From contig CAZSTR010000002.1 in the NCBI GenBank assembly GCA_964609975.1, forward strand, positions 26,811 through 90,810: a stretch of DNA of 64,000 bases, in the 5' to 3' direction. This DNA is from UBA5905 sp964609975. GTDB taxonomy: Bacteria; Bacillota; Clostridia; Oscillospirales; Acutalibacteraceae. Made by a program: the position numbers and the translations under genes. Below are positions 1-8,084 of this stretch, piece by piece. How positions within the stretch are numbered: the stretch's first letter is position 1; each line of letters opens with the position of its first letter. The notes below the pieces were generated by a model. It was not told the origin of the DNA, searched no databases, and saw only the letters and a program-made list of their open reading frames with translations.

Positions 1-243
1 GGTGTCCTCCACGGTGTCCACCTGCTTCAAAATGCTGCGGGCATAGCCCATGAAGGTTTCACCCTCGGCGGTGAGGGCCATTCCCTTGGCGCTACGCTCG
101 AAAATGCGGATGCCAAGGGATGCTTCCAGCTCTTTGATGGCGCGGCTCAAATTCGGTTGGCCAATCAACAGCTTTTCCGCCGCTTTGTTGATGGAGCCGG
201 CCTTGGCCACCTCCACAGCGTATTTGATATGTAGCAAATTCAC
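1..243 (-). CDS. LysR-family transcriptional regulator, N-terminal part (runs off the window)
   Basis: Only the first 81 codons are present, because the gene continues beyond base 1. The translation shows the classic LysR winged helix-turn-helix: an AGSINKAAEKL helix, then QPNLSRAIKELE as recognition helix, then LGIRIFERS and the LTAEGE wing. I chose GTG at 243-241 because GGGAGG sits 7 bases upstream, while the overlapping ATG at 245-243 meets a stop at once. The ligand-binding domain is missing, so neither effector nor target can be inferred. LysR proteins often regulate a divergent neighbour, but thiT on the other side has its own riboswitch, so a link is not assumed. Confidence 0.85.
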   Translation of the reverse strand, partial: MNLLHIKYAVEVAKAGSINKAAEKLLIGQPNLSRAIKELEASLGIRIFERSAKGMALTAEGETFMGYARSILKQVDTVEDT

Positions 244-273
244 ATGATTGCCTCCCCTGCCCTGGATAAATTC

Positions 274-302
274 AGTATAACATAGACAAAAGAAAAATTC
301 AA
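274..302 (-). promoter_or_regulatory. Sigma-A promoter of the LysR gene
   Basis: On the minus strand TTGAAT (302-297) and TATACT (279-274) are separated by exactly 17 bases, about 30 bases upstream of the GTG start. Confidence 0.7.
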
Positions 303-372
303 TGCTTTTCCCTGGAAAGGCAAGATTTTGCGGCTTTTGCTGATTTTTTCAAGGAAATTTTGGCAAAAGCGC

Positions 373-401
373 TTGACAAGCGGCCGTTGTGTGTGTATCA
401 T
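373..401 (+). promoter_or_regulatory. Sigma-A promoter of the TPP riboswitch-thiT transcript
   Basis: TTGACA (373-378) and TATCAT (396-401) have a 17-base spacer. Transcription would begin near 408 and run into the riboswitch. Confidence 0.8.
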
Positions 402-483
402 ATGGAAGGCGCGTCTCCGTTTGGCGCCGGCGCCGCGGCTTCGCGGCGAGGTGGACGTGTCCGAAAACAGAATAACGGTGAAA

Positions 484-568
484 ACAAGGGGTGCTGCCAG
501 AGGGCGGCTGAGAGAACCGAGGGGTTCAACTCTGTGACCTGATCCGGATAATACCGGCGGAGGGATGT
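484..568 (+). promoter_or_regulatory. TPP riboswitch (THI element)
   Basis: The conserved THI-box blocks occur in order: GGGGTGC (488-494), CTGAGAGA (508-515), ACCTGATC (537-544), GGATAATACCGGCGG (546-560) and AGGGA. The element lies between a sigma-A promoter and a terminator hairpin that precedes a thiamine-transporter gene, which is the usual transcription-attenuation layout. TPP binding is expected to let the terminator form and shut off thiT. Confidence 0.95.
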
Positions 569-605
569 TTTGCTGAAACGGCGAGGATGCTCGCTGTCTT
601 TGGAG

Positions 606-633
606 GACCTTCGCTGCGGCGAAGGTCTTTTTT
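606..633 (+). terminator. Riboswitch-controlled intrinsic terminator
   Basis: A 9-bp perfect stem (606-614 with 619-627) and a TGCG loop are followed by six T residues. It lies just upstream of the thiT ribosome binding site and is the expected expression platform of the TPP riboswitch. Confidence 0.85.
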
Positions 634-664
634 GCCGCGAAAAATGAAAGGGTTCGATGAAACG

Positions 665-1480
665 ATGCAAAAAATGCAAAAATCCTTGCGGCTGGTGGAA
701 AGCGCGCTGTTGTTGGCGGTGGCGACGGTGCTCAGTCTTGTGAAGCTGTTGGAAATGCCCTACGGGGGCAGTGTCACCGCCTGCAGTGCCTTGCCGCTGT
801 TGCTAATTTCTTATCGGCATGGCGTGGGCTGGGGGCTGTTTTCCGGGCTGGTATTCAGTCTTCTCCAGCTGTTTTTGGGGATGAGCAGTCTGTCCTATTG
901 TACCACGGCGGCGTCGGTGGTGGCGGTGATTTTGCTGGATTATGTGGTGGCCTTCGCCGTCTATGGCTTGGGCGGGCTTTTTCGCCAGAAGGGGCGCACG
1001 CAGGGGCGGGCGCTGGTGCTGGGGAGCTTGCTGGCGCAGGGGCTGCGCTATCTGTGCCATGTGCTTTCCGGCTGTACTGTTTGGGCGGGGCTGTCCATTC
1101 CCACCAATGCCGCGTTTCTCTATTCACTGGGATATAACGGAACCTATATGGTGCCGGAGCTGGTGGTGACGGTGCTTGGCGCCTGGTATTTCTCGCGGGT
1201 TCTGGATGTGAACGGTCAACAGCCCGCCCGTGCCGTTACATCGGCCGCCGGGAACGGAAAAGCCCTAGTCGCCGGGCTGTTGCGGTCGCTGGTGCTGGTG
1301 GTGACGGGGGTTGTGAATTTGCTGTGGATTGCCTACCGTCTCCAAAGCCCGGAGGACGGAAGCTTCACCTTCGCCGGTCTTGCGCAGGTGAACTGGTTGG
1401 CGGTGGCGCTGGTCACTGCTGGCGGCGGGCTGGTCGCCGGTGGACTGGAGCTGTGGCGCCGTCGCGCCGCCCGCGGATAG
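665..1480 (+). CDS. thiT: Thiamine transporter ThiT (ECF S-component)
   Basis: This membrane protein of about 271 residues is the substrate-binding S-component that captures thiamine outside the cell and passes it to the shared ECF energizing module, which is not in this window. The sequence has six hydrophobic stretches. Family-typical segments include PYGGSVTACSALPLLL near the first helix, an LRYLCHVLSG segment mid-protein and YNGTYMVPE towards the end. The upstream TPP riboswitch with its terminator independently supports the substrate. The ATG at 665 has AAAGGG 12 bases upstream. ATG 644 is an in-frame alternative, but it lies close behind the terminator stem. A C-terminal extension of about 70 residues adds further hydrophobic helices beyond the usual ThiT length of about 190. 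Confidence 0.9.
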   Translation: MQKMQKSLRLVESALLLAVATVLSLVKLLEMPYGGSVTACSALPLLLISYRHGVGWGLFSGLVFSLLQLFLGMSSLSYCTTAASVVAVILLDYVVAFAVYGLGGLFRQKGRTQGRALVLGSLLAQGLRYLCHVLSGCTVWAGLSIPTNAAFLYSLGYNGTYMVPELVVTVLGAWYFSRVLDVNGQQPARAVTSAAGNGKALVAGLLRSLVLVVTGVVNLLWIAYRLQSPEDGSFTFAGLAQVNWLAVALVTAGGGLVAGGLELWRRRAARG

Positions 1481-1506
1481 GCCGCGCGAAAAGCGAAAAA
1501 AGAGGG

Positions 1507-1556
1507 AAATCCCCGTTCTTGACCGTCTCGGTCAAGAACGGGGATTTCTTTTTGTT
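1507..1556. terminator. Strong, probably bidirectional terminator between thiT and the Na/Pi transporter
   Basis: A 19-bp perfect inverted repeat (1507-1525 with 1529-1547) has a 3-base loop. T-rich sequence follows on the plus strand and an A-rich tract precedes it, so it can serve both convergent genes. Confidence 0.85.
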
Positions 1557-1570
1557 TTCTATATAGGCCT

Positions 1571-3325
1571 TCAGCCTTCGACCAGGGCGAACCGGTGGTC
1601 ATATTCGTCATAATATCGGTTGAATTCGTGGTTTCCGAATTTGACACCGTTCAGATACTTGTGGGTGTCGAAGCTGTTGGCCTCCACCTCGATGACGGCC
1701 ACAGCCACATTGGAGCAGTGGTCGGAGATGCGTTCGAAGTTGGTGAGCATATCCGACAGCACGAAGCCACATTCGATACTGCAGGAGCCACTGCGCAGAC
1801 GATTGATGTGGTTGTTGCGGATGCGGGCGATGAGGCCGTCGATGACCTGCTCCAGCGGCTCCACGCGGGCGGCGATAGCGGTGTCGTTTTTGGTATAGGC
1901 TTCGCCGGTGAGGGTGAGGATTTCCTGAATGGCGCCGGTGAGCACCGCCAGCTCCTGTTGGGCGGCCGTGGTGAAGGTGATTTCCTTGTCGTGAACCTCG
2001 CGCGCGCTGTTGAGCAGGTTCAGGGCGTGGTCGCCCAGCCGCTCAAAGTTGCCGATAGCATGGAGGATTTTCGAAACTACCTGAGAGTCCTCTTGAGACA
2101 ATGCCTCGGAGGAAAGCCGCACAAGATAGGTGCCCAGCTTGTCCTCGTAGGAGTCCAGCCGGCTTTCCACCTCGTTGATGTTCTCGGCCTCCTTTTCGCT
2201 GAAATGTGCGAACTGGTCCATGGCGCGGAGCACATTATCCTGGGCCAGGCAGCACATTTTCTTGGAGCAGGAGTTGCTTTCGGACACCGCCACGGAGGGG
2301 GACTTCAGCAATCGCTCGTCCAGCAGAGGCTCGTCCTTTTCCTCGGCGCCTTTGTCGGGCAACAGCCAGCAAATGAGCTTTTCCAGCTTTTTCGTGAAGG
2401 GCACCAGCAGACACACCGTCAAAAGGTTGAACACCGAATGAGCCAGCGCGATGGTCACGGGCGAGGCAGCTGCCGTCAGGAAGGGCCAGTCAATCAGCAG
2501 GCTGACGATCCAGAAAACGCTCAGCCACACGACGGTTCCGATGACGTTGATGGACAGATGGATGAGCGCCGCCTGCTTCGCCTTGCGGTTGGTGCCGATG
2601 CTGGAAATCATGGAGGTGACGCAGGTGCCGATGTTGGCGCCCATGACGATGGGGATGATCATCCCATTGGTCAGACTGCCGGTCAGGGAAAGCGCTTGCA
2701 AAATACCGGTGGTGGCGGCGGAGGATTGGATCACGCCGGTCACCAGCGCACCGATCAGCATACCGAGGAGTGGGTTGTTAAACTGGATGAGCAGCTGGGC
2801 GAACACCGGCGAATCCGCCAGCGGCTCCAGCGCGCCGGTCATCATGGTCATGCCGTAAATGAGCACGGCGAAGCCTACGCAAACCGTGCCGATGCTTTTG
2901 CGCCGGTCGTTTTTCGACATCATCAGCAGGATGATGCCTGCCAGCGCCACCAGCGGAGAGAAGTTCTCCGGCTTGAGCATCTGCAGGAACAGGCTGTCGC
3001 TCTGGATGCCGGACAGGCTGAGAATCCAGGCGGTCAGGGTGGTGCCGATGTTGGCGCCATAGATGATATACAGCGTTTGGGACAGGGTCATCAGCCCGGA
3101 GTTCACCAGGCCAACCAGCATCACCGTCGTGGCCGAGGAGGATTGCACCGCCACGGTGATGGCCGCGCCCAGCACGATGCTGATGATGGGGTTGGCGGTC
3201 ATTTTGCGGAGCATATGCTCCAGCTTTCCGCCGGCCATTTTTTCCAAGCTTCCGGACATCACATTCATGCCGAATAGGAAAAAGACCAGGCCGCCGATCA
3301 TGGACAAAACAGAAAACAGATTCAT
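1571..3325 (-). CDS. Na+/phosphate cotransporter family protein with PhoU-like C-terminal domain
   Basis: The 584-residue protein begins with the NptA/YjbB Na/Pi-cotransporter fold. Two inverted repeats each carry the signature QSS(S/A)ATT, at residues 61-67 and 200-206, each followed by GANIGT (90-95 and 229-234). About eight membrane helices run to residue 330. The remaining ~230 residues are a soluble helical PhoU-like domain. The family moves phosphate with sodium, and the PhoU domain is thought to be regulatory. GGAGG lies 8 bases before the ATG. No other phosphate genes are adjacent. Transport direction cannot be read from the sequence. Confidence 0.88.
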   Translation of the reverse strand: MNLFSVLSMIGGLVFFLFGMNVMSGSLEKMAGGKLEHMLRKMTANPIISIVLGAAITVAVQSSSATTVMLVGLVNSGLMTLSQTLYIIYGANIGTTLTAWILSLSGIQSDSLFLQMLKPENFSPLVALAGIILLMMSKNDRRKSIGTVCVGFAVLIYGMTMMTGALEPLADSPVFAQLLIQFNNPLLGMLIGALVTGVIQSSAATTGILQALSLTGSLTNGMIIPIVMGANIGTCVTSMISSIGTNRKAKQAALIHLSINVIGTVVWLSVFWIVSLLIDWPFLTAAASPVTIALAHSVFNLLTVCLLVPFTKKLEKLICWLLPDKGAEEKDEPLLDERLLKSPSVAVSESNSCSKKMCCLAQDNVLRAMDQFAHFSEKEAENINEVESRLDSYEDKLGTYLVRLSSEALSQEDSQVVSKILHAIGNFERLGDHALNLLNSAREVHDKEITFTTAAQQELAVLTGAIQEILTLTGEAYTKNDTAIAARVEPLEQVIDGLIARIRNNHINRLRSGSCSIECGFVLSDMLTNFERISDHCSNVAVAVIEVEANSFDTHKYLNGVKFGNHEFNRYYDEYDHRFALVEG

Positions 3326-3444
3326 TCGTTAAGCCTCCAATAACGCCCCGCGTCCTGCGGCGGCGCCGTTTTTTGTTATCTATGAAAAGTCGGAGAATAT
3401 TTGCATATTCCCGGACGGATGTTTCCCAAACTACACCAGTATAT

Positions 3445-3474
3445 ATCTTAGCATATTTCCCACGGGGAAGTCAA
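3445..3474 (-). promoter_or_regulatory. Probable promoter of the Na/Pi cotransporter gene
   Basis: On the minus strand TTGACT (3474-3469) and TAAGAT (3450-3445) are separated by 18 bases. This leaves a leader of about 115 bases before the start codon. Confidence 0.5.
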
Positions 3475-3486
3475 TCCGTTAAACGA

Positions 3487-3545
3487 CAAAAATTCCCTCT
3501 TTTCCCCCGACGGGATTTTGGGAAATCCGCCGAGGGAAAAGAGGG
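3487..3545 (-). terminator. Terminator of the merR-family gene
   Basis: CCCTCTTTTCCC and its complement GGGAAAAGAGGG enclose a smaller internal hairpin. On the minus strand the stem is followed by a T-rich tract. Confidence 0.7.
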
Positions 3546-3556
3546 GTGAAGGGACA

Positions 3557-4003
3557 TTAATACCCCTTGAGCCGGAGACGCACCGCCCGGAAGGCCTCCG
3601 GCAGCTTTTCGAGCGGCATTTCCCGTGGCACGGCGGTTGTGCCGGCCGCCTTTGCGGTGGTATAGTACCATTCCTTGAATTCCAGCGTGCGCAGGGTGTC
3701 GTTTAGGGTGGCGATTTTCTCCTCCACCGCCGCCTTTTGCCGGGAGATGAGCGCCAGCCGAGTTTCGATGGTTTCGTCCCCCTCCATGGCCATTTCCACG
3801 AAGCGCCGGATGTCCTTGAGGGTCATTCCGGTCTTTTTGAGGCAGGCGATGACCTGGAGCCATTCGTAGTCGCTGTCCTTGAACACCCGCACGCCGCTCC
3901 CGGAGCGCTCCACGAAGGGAAGAAGCCCCTCCCGGTCATAATAGCGGAGGGCAGAGGGGGCGACGCCCAGCCGCTTGGCCATTTCGCCGATGGTGTATAC
4001 CAT
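3557..4003 (-). CDS. MerR-family regulator, AdhR-like (aldehyde/thiol-stress type)
   Basis: The 148-residue regulator has the MerR N-terminus (YTIGEMAKRLGV helix-turn-helix, LRYYDREGLLP wing) and a dimerization coiled coil. Cys54 in the segment IACLKKTGM matches the position of the single sensing cysteine in AdhR-type regulators, which respond to aldehydes and electrophiles by thiol modification. I chose ATG 4003 because AAGGAG lies 9 bases upstream; a longer in-frame start at 4024 would place that site inside the coding region. It is divergent from an aldo/keto reductase whose promoter has the stretched 19-bp spacer and dyad that MerR proteins act on. The Cys-based inducer class is inferred. 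Confidence 0.88.
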   Translation of the reverse strand: MVYTIGEMAKRLGVAPSALRYYDREGLLPFVERSGSGVRVFKDSDYEWLQVIACLKKTGMTLKDIRRFVEMAMEGDETIETRLALISRQKAAVEEKIATLNDTLRTLEFKEWYYTTAKAAGTTAVPREMPLEKLPEAFRAVRLRLKGY

Positions 4004-4038
4004 GCCGTATTTCTCCTTTTCCAAAAGAATAAAAACGC

Positions 4039-4069
4039 TTGACTTGAAGTATACTTTAAGCTATATAAT
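4039..4069 (+). promoter_or_regulatory. MerR-type promoter with 19-bp spacer and operator dyad
   Basis: TTGACT (4039-4044) and TATAAT (4064-4069) are 19 bases apart, not 17. A 20-base near-perfect palindrome (4042-4061, core AAGTATACTT) fills the spacer. This is the textbook layout for activation by MerR-family DNA untwisting. It drives the aldo/keto reductase-flavoprotein operon and overlaps the start region of merR. Confidence 0.9.
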
Positions 4070-4122
4070 GTGCTTGTACCGATTGTACAACAATTCGATT
4101 TGGTCGTCAAGGAGGTTTTGTC

Positions 4123-5010
4123 ATGGAATATGTAACCTTGTCTAACGGGGTGCGGATGCCCCAGCTGGGGTATGGCGTGTACCAGGTGACGCGGGAGGCA
4201 TGTGAGCGCTGTGTGCTGGACGCCATCGGGGTGGGCTATCGGCTCATCGACACGGCACAAAGCTATTTCAACGAGGCGGAGGTGGGCAACGCGATTGCCC
4301 GCTGCGGCGTTCCTCGTGAAGAGCTGTTTTTGACGACGAAAGTGTGGCTGGAGCATTATGACTTCGAGGCAACGCGGGCGTCGGTTCTGGAGTCCATGAA
4401 GAAGCTGCAGGTGGATTATTTGGATCTATGCCTGCTCCACCAGCCCTTCGGGGATATATACGGAGCTTATCGGGCGCTGGAGGAGCTGTATGACGAAGGG
4501 AAAATCCGCGCCATCGGTATTTCCAATTTCTATCCCGACCGGATGGTGGATTTGGCCTCCTTTGCCCGGATTCGGCCGATGGTGAACCAGATTGAGTTGC
4601 ATCCACATCATCAGCAGGTGGACAGCCTGCGCTGGCACGAAAAATACGGCGTTCAGCCGGAGGCGTGGGCACCCTTCGGCGAGGGACGAGGAGGAATGTT
4701 CGCCCTGCCGGAGCTGCAGGCCATCGCCGCCCGCCACGGAAAAACCGTGGCTCAGGTCATCCTGCGCTGGCATATCCAGCGGGGTGTGGTGGCGATTCCG
4801 AAATCTACCCATGTGGAGCGGATGCGGGAGAATTTTCGGGTTTTCGATTTCACGCTGACAGAGGCGGAGATGGAGGAGATTGCTGCCCTCGACCGCGGCG
4901 AAAGCGCCTTCTTTTCCCATACCGATCCGAAAATGGTGGAATGGTTTGTGCAAATGGTAGAAGAACGAAAGAAAAATACCGATTGTAAAAAAGAGAAAAA
5001 AGATTGGTGA
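4123..5010 (+). CDS. Aldo/keto reductase, 2,5-diketogluconate-reductase-like
   Basis: The 295-residue TIM-barrel NADPH-dependent oxidoreductase is complete and carries the AKR catalytic tetrad Asp43, Tyr48, Lys73 and His106. Family signatures are GYRLIDTAQSY, LHQP, GISNF and the cofactor-binding IPKS(T) near residue 226. AKR5-type enzymes reduce aldehydes and ketones to alcohols, and the exact substrate is not readable here. AAGGAGG lies upstream of the ATG. It is the first gene of a two-gene operon under a MerR-type promoter, which suggests an aldehyde or electrophile detoxification role. The C-terminus is a lysine-rich tail that overlaps the ribosome binding site of the next gene. Confidence 0.92.
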   Translation: MEYVTLSNGVRMPQLGYGVYQVTREACERCVLDAIGVGYRLIDTAQSYFNEAEVGNAIARCGVPREELFLTTKVWLEHYDFEATRASVLESMKKLQVDYLDLCLLHQPFGDIYGAYRALEELYDEGKIRAIGISNFYPDRMVDLASFARIRPMVNQIELHPHHQQVDSLRWHEKYGVQPEAWAPFGEGRGGMFALPELQAIAARHGKTVAQVILRWHIQRGVVAIPKSTHVERMRENFRVFDFTLTEAEMEEIAALDRGESAFFSHTDPKMVEWFVQMVEERKKNTDCKKEKKDW

Positions 5011-5024
5011 AGGAGTGGCTGGAT

Positions 5025-5585
5025 ATGAAAAAGGATCTGGGGGCACAGCCCTATTTGTTTCCGATGCCGGTGCTGATTGTGGGCACCTATTGTGAGGATG
5101 GAACGCCCGATGCCATGAACGCTGCCTGGGGAACGATTTGCGATTATCAAAGGGTGGCGCTGTTTCTCAGTCCGGGGCACAAAACCGTGGCGAACATTCG
5201 CAACCGAAGGGCTTTCACGGTGGCGGTGGCGGATGAGGCACATTTGGTGGCCTGCGACTATGTGGGGCTGGTTTCCGCCAACAGCGACAGGGCAAAAATG
5301 GAAAAAACCGGGTGGACGCTGGAAAAAAGTCGGCTGGTGGATGCGCCGGTTGTGACGGATTTGCCGCTGGCGCTGGAGTGTCGGCTGGAGCGCATCGACG
5401 AGGAGGCTGGCTGCGTTTACGGCGAAATCGTGAATGTGCTGGCGGAGGAGCGGGTACTCTTGGAGGGACGGGTGGATTTGAAAAAGCTGAACCCTCTGTC
5501 CTATGACCCGGCCGGGCATGGCTATTATGCCATGGGCGAACGGGTGGGCACAGCCTTCCACGATGGCGCGGCGCTGAAAAGGTGA
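5025..5585 (+). CDS. Flavin reductase-like, FMN-binding split-barrel protein
   Basis: The 186-residue protein matches the flavin reductase-like split barrel: an N-terminal PMPVLIVGTY strand, the FMN-site loop around NAAWGT, and the SPGHKTVANIRNRRAF segment typical of these flavoproteins. Members bind FMN and serve as flavin reductases or stress-related flavoproteins. I chose ATG 5025 because AAGGAG is 9 bases upstream; an upstream in-frame TTG at 5004 would read through that site. The gene follows the aldo/keto reductase so closely that its ribosome binding site overlaps the previous stop, implying translational coupling and joint MerR control. Confidence 0.85.
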   Translation: MKKDLGAQPYLFPMPVLIVGTYCEDGTPDAMNAAWGTICDYQRVALFLSPGHKTVANIRNRRAFTVAVADEAHLVACDYVGLVSANSDRAKMEKTGWTLEKSRLVDAPVVTDLPLALECRLERIDEEAGCVYGEIVNVLAEERVLLEGRVDLKKLNPLSYDPAGHGYYAMGERVGTAFHDGAALKR

Positions 5586-5601
5586 ATGTGTTCACAACAA
5601 A

Positions 5602-5648
5602 AAATCCTCCGAAAACGGTTGAACGCCGCTTTCGGGGGATTTTTTTCG
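5602..5648. terminator. Terminator between the flavoprotein gene and the metal ATPase
   Basis: AAATCCTCCGAAA (5602-5614) pairs with TTTCGGGGGATTT (5630-5642) with one wobble, followed by T residues. A-rich sequence on the other side suggests it also works for the convergent gene. Confidence 0.75.
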
Positions 5649-5674
5649 TTGATCCCTGCTGATTTTTCGTTGGC

Positions 5675-7657
5675 TTATTTTGCTTTTCGGTCGGAAAGCA
5701 GGCGCAACACATTGGCGACGCACAGCAGGGTCACGCCTGTGTCGGCAAACACTGCTAGCCACATGGGAGCGATGCCACAAACCGCCAGTACCAGCACCGC
5801 CGCCTTCACCGCCAGAGAGAAGCCAATGTTTTCCTGGATGATGCCCATCACCCGGCGGCAAAGCCGCACGGCCGCGGGCAACGCGGCCAGCCCGTTGACT
5901 TTTCTGTTCTCTCCGCCGGAAATCAGCACCGCGTCGGCGGTTTCGATGGCGGCGGGAGAGCCGAGACCCATGGCGATGCCGATGTCGGCCGCCGCCAGCA
6001 CCGGCGCGTCGTTGATGCCGTCGCCGACGAAGGCGGTGACGAGTCCTTCCTTTTGCAATGCTTCCACGGCCGCCAGCTTATCCTCCGGCAACAGCTCCGC
6101 CTTCACCTGCGTTAGCCCAACTGCCTTTGCCACGGCGTCGGCCTGGCTCTTGCGGTCGCCGGTGAGCATGACCTGGCGGGAAACGCCCAGCGCGGAAAGG
6201 GCGGCCACGGCTTCGGCGGCTCCTTCTTGTAAGGTGGCCTTTCCGTAAAAGGCAGCGCTCACACGGCCGTTTTCTAGCAGAAAGGCGGTGCCGTCCCGTA
6301 GGGCGGGCGGAAGGGTGGCGGGGTCGTTGCCCTGCTCGCGAAGCAGGCGCAGTCCGCCGCAGGCGACGGGAACGCCGTCGATGCTTCCGATGATGCCGAT
6401 GCCCGGCTGCTCGTGAAGGCTTTCCGCGGCGGGGAGGGGCGCTTCTGCCGCCGCGCAGATGGCGCGAGCCATGGGGTGGGTGGAGCTTTGCTCCAGCGCG
6501 GCGGTCAGCGCCAGCGCCCGGTCGGCGTCTGTTCCGGCGACTACCGCCACCCGATCTAAGGACAGAGCGTTGGTGGTGAGGGTGCCGGTTTTGTCGTAGG
6601 CCACCGCCTGCACCCTCGCCAGCTTTTCCACGAACAGCCCGCCCTTGAGCAAAATGCCGCGACGGGCTGCTGCTGCGATGCCGGCATAGAAGCCCAGCGG
6701 CACCGAAATCACCAGTGCGCAGGGGCAGGAGGCGACGAGAAACACCAGCGCCCGATAAATCCATGCTTGGAAAGTGCCTGCGCCGAGGAGGGGCGGCAGA
6801 AGCGCCACCGCCACCGCCAGCCCGGTGACGATGGGGGTGTATAGCCGGGCGAAGCGGGTGATGAAGCGCTCCGAACGCCCTTTTCGGGCGGTGGCCTCCT
6901 CCACCAGCTTCAAAATCCGCGCCGCGGCAGAGTCTCCGGTGGCGCGCAAAGCCTCGACAGTTAAAGCGCCGTCGCCGTTCACTGTGCCGGAGAGCAGCTC
7001 GTCGCCGATGCTCACCGGCCGGGGCGCGCTTTCGCCTGTCAGCGCGGCGGTGTCCACGGCGGAGGCGCCGTCGGTTATGCGACAATCCGCCGCCACGCGG
7101 GCGTGGGGCGGAATCCAAAGGCTGTCCCCTACACGCACTTCTTCGGCGTGAATTTCCTCCCGCTTTCCGTCGGGCGAAAGGCGCAGAGCTGTGTCCGGGG
7201 TCACCGCTGCCAGCGCGGTCACCGCGTGGCGGGAGTGACCGACGGCCTTGTGCTCCAGCCATTCGCCCAGCGAAAAGAGCAACAGCACCAACGTGCCGTC
7301 CACCGCTTCGCCGATGGCGAAGGCTGCCACGACGGCGATCACCAGCAGTGTGTTTTCGCCCATGGAACGGTGGCGCAGCTCCTCCAACGCCTCCTGCGCA
7401 ATCGGGAGAAAGGGCCAGATGGCCGCAGCGGCCATCCAAACCGGCCGTACGAAGGCGGGCATGGCCACCAGCGCCGTCAAAATCCAGCCGACGAGAAAAA
7501 CGGCGCCGCCGAAGAACAGCGTAGCCGGAAATCGGCCGGCGTCTCCGTCGTGGTCATGGCTGTGGCCGTGCGCACAGCCACAACCACAGCCGCAATTGGA
7601 TTCCTGGCAGTGGTGATGGTTGTGTTCGTATTCGTGATGCTCATTGTGCTTCGTCAT
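5675..7657 (-). CDS. P1B-2-type heavy-metal-exporting ATPase (Zn/Cd/Pb class)
   Basis: The 660-residue protein couples ATP hydrolysis to metal export. It shows the membrane CPC motif (Cys311-Pro-Cys313), phosphorylation site DKTGT (Asp355), the HP locus (His394-Pro395) and GDGIND (545-550). Lys618 and Asp639 in the last two helices fit the P1B-2 subgroup that moves Zn2+, Cd2+ or Pb2+. In place of a folded MxCxxC domain, the N-terminus is a His/Cys-rich tail (residues 5-37, including CGCGCGC). I chose the ATG at 7657 because GGAGGAG precedes it; longer reading frames run into the repressor gene. It overlaps that ArsR-type gene by 17 bases, so the two form one metal-inducible operon. Confidence 0.93.
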   Translation of the reverse strand: MTKHNEHHEYEHNHHHCQESNCGCGCGCAHGHSHDHDGDAGRFPATLFFGGAVFLVGWILTALVAMPAFVRPVWMAAAAIWPFLPIAQEALEELRHRSMGENTLLVIAVVAAFAIGEAVDGTLVLLLFSLGEWLEHKAVGHSRHAVTALAAVTPDTALRLSPDGKREEIHAEEVRVGDSLWIPPHARVAADCRITDGASAVDTAALTGESAPRPVSIGDELLSGTVNGDGALTVEALRATGDSAAARILKLVEEATARKGRSERFITRFARLYTPIVTGLAVAVALLPPLLGAGTFQAWIYRALVFLVASCPCALVISVPLGFYAGIAAAARRGILLKGGLFVEKLARVQAVAYDKTGTLTTNALSLDRVAVVAGTDADRALALTAALEQSSTHPMARAICAAAEAPLPAAESLHEQPGIGIIGSIDGVPVACGGLRLLREQGNDPATLPPALRDGTAFLLENGRVSAAFYGKATLQEGAAEAVAALSALGVSRQVMLTGDRKSQADAVAKAVGLTQVKAELLPEDKLAAVEALQKEGLVTAFVGDGINDAPVLAAADIGIAMGLGSPAAIETADAVLISGGENRKVNGLAALPAAVRLCRRVMGIIQENIGFSLAVKAAVLVLAVCGIAPMWLAVFADTGVTLLCVANVLRLLSDRKAK

Positions 7658-8072
7658 GGTGTTCTCCTCCTTTTTCCTTCTCCAGAACATGGGAAAGTCC
7701 CAGCCGGATGATTTGCCAAACGTGTTCGTCGTCCAGCATATACACGGAGGATTTCCCCTTTTTTTCGAAGCGTACCAGCCGGGCCTGGCGCAGCAGGCGA
7801 AGCTGGTGAGAGACGGCCGATTGTCCACAGTCCAACAGCTCCGCCAGGTCACAAACGCACAACGGTCCCTGGGACAGCGCCCACAGCAGGCGCACGCGGG
7901 TGGCGTCGCCGAAAAGACGGAATTGCTCGGCTAGGTTTTGCATGGTTTCGCCGTCGGGCATATCCAGCGCGGCCAGCCGCAGGGTGTGGATGTGCTCCTG
8001 CGGGCGGGCACAGCCCACGACGGTGGATTTTTCGCCGCCCTCGCCAATAGCGGCGGCTTTGTTTTCGTTCAC
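7641..8072 (-). CDS. ArsR/SmtB-family metal-responsive repressor, CadC-like
   Basis: The 143-residue winged-helix repressor carries the CadC-type alpha3 motif LCVCDL with Cys72 and Cys74, an N-terminal Cys21 that could complete the same thiolate metal site, and the recognition helix SAVSHQLRLLRQARLV. Asp/His residues in the C-terminal DDEHVWQIIRLGLSH helix match the second (zinc) site of the family. I selected the GTG at 8072: AAGG lies upstream, and the earlier in-frame ATG falls within the promoter -10. A perfect palindrome covers its promoter. Release by Zn, Cd or Pb is the expected mode, inferred from the Cys pattern and the ATPase encoded downstream. Confidence 0.92.
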   Translation of the reverse strand: MNENKAAAIGEGGEKSTVVGCARPQEHIHTLRLAALDMPDGETMQNLAEQFRLFGDATRVRLLWALSQGPLCVCDLAELLDCGQSAVSHQLRLLRQARLVRFEKKGKSSVYMLDDEHVWQIIRLGLSHVLEKEKGGEHHDEAQ

Positions 8073-8084
8073 GAAATCGCCTTC

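Noticed and set aside
1595..3277. 560-codon plus-strand frame opposite the Na/Pi cotransporter gene
   Set aside because: It is the antisense frame of a clear family member; its composition is His/Gln/Gly-rich as in such shadows, and it has no ribosome binding site.
6078..7439. 453-codon alternative frame inside the metal ATPase
   Set aside because: It has the low-complexity Arg/Gly-rich composition of an off-frame reading of a GC-rich gene, while the ATPase frame carries every expected motif.
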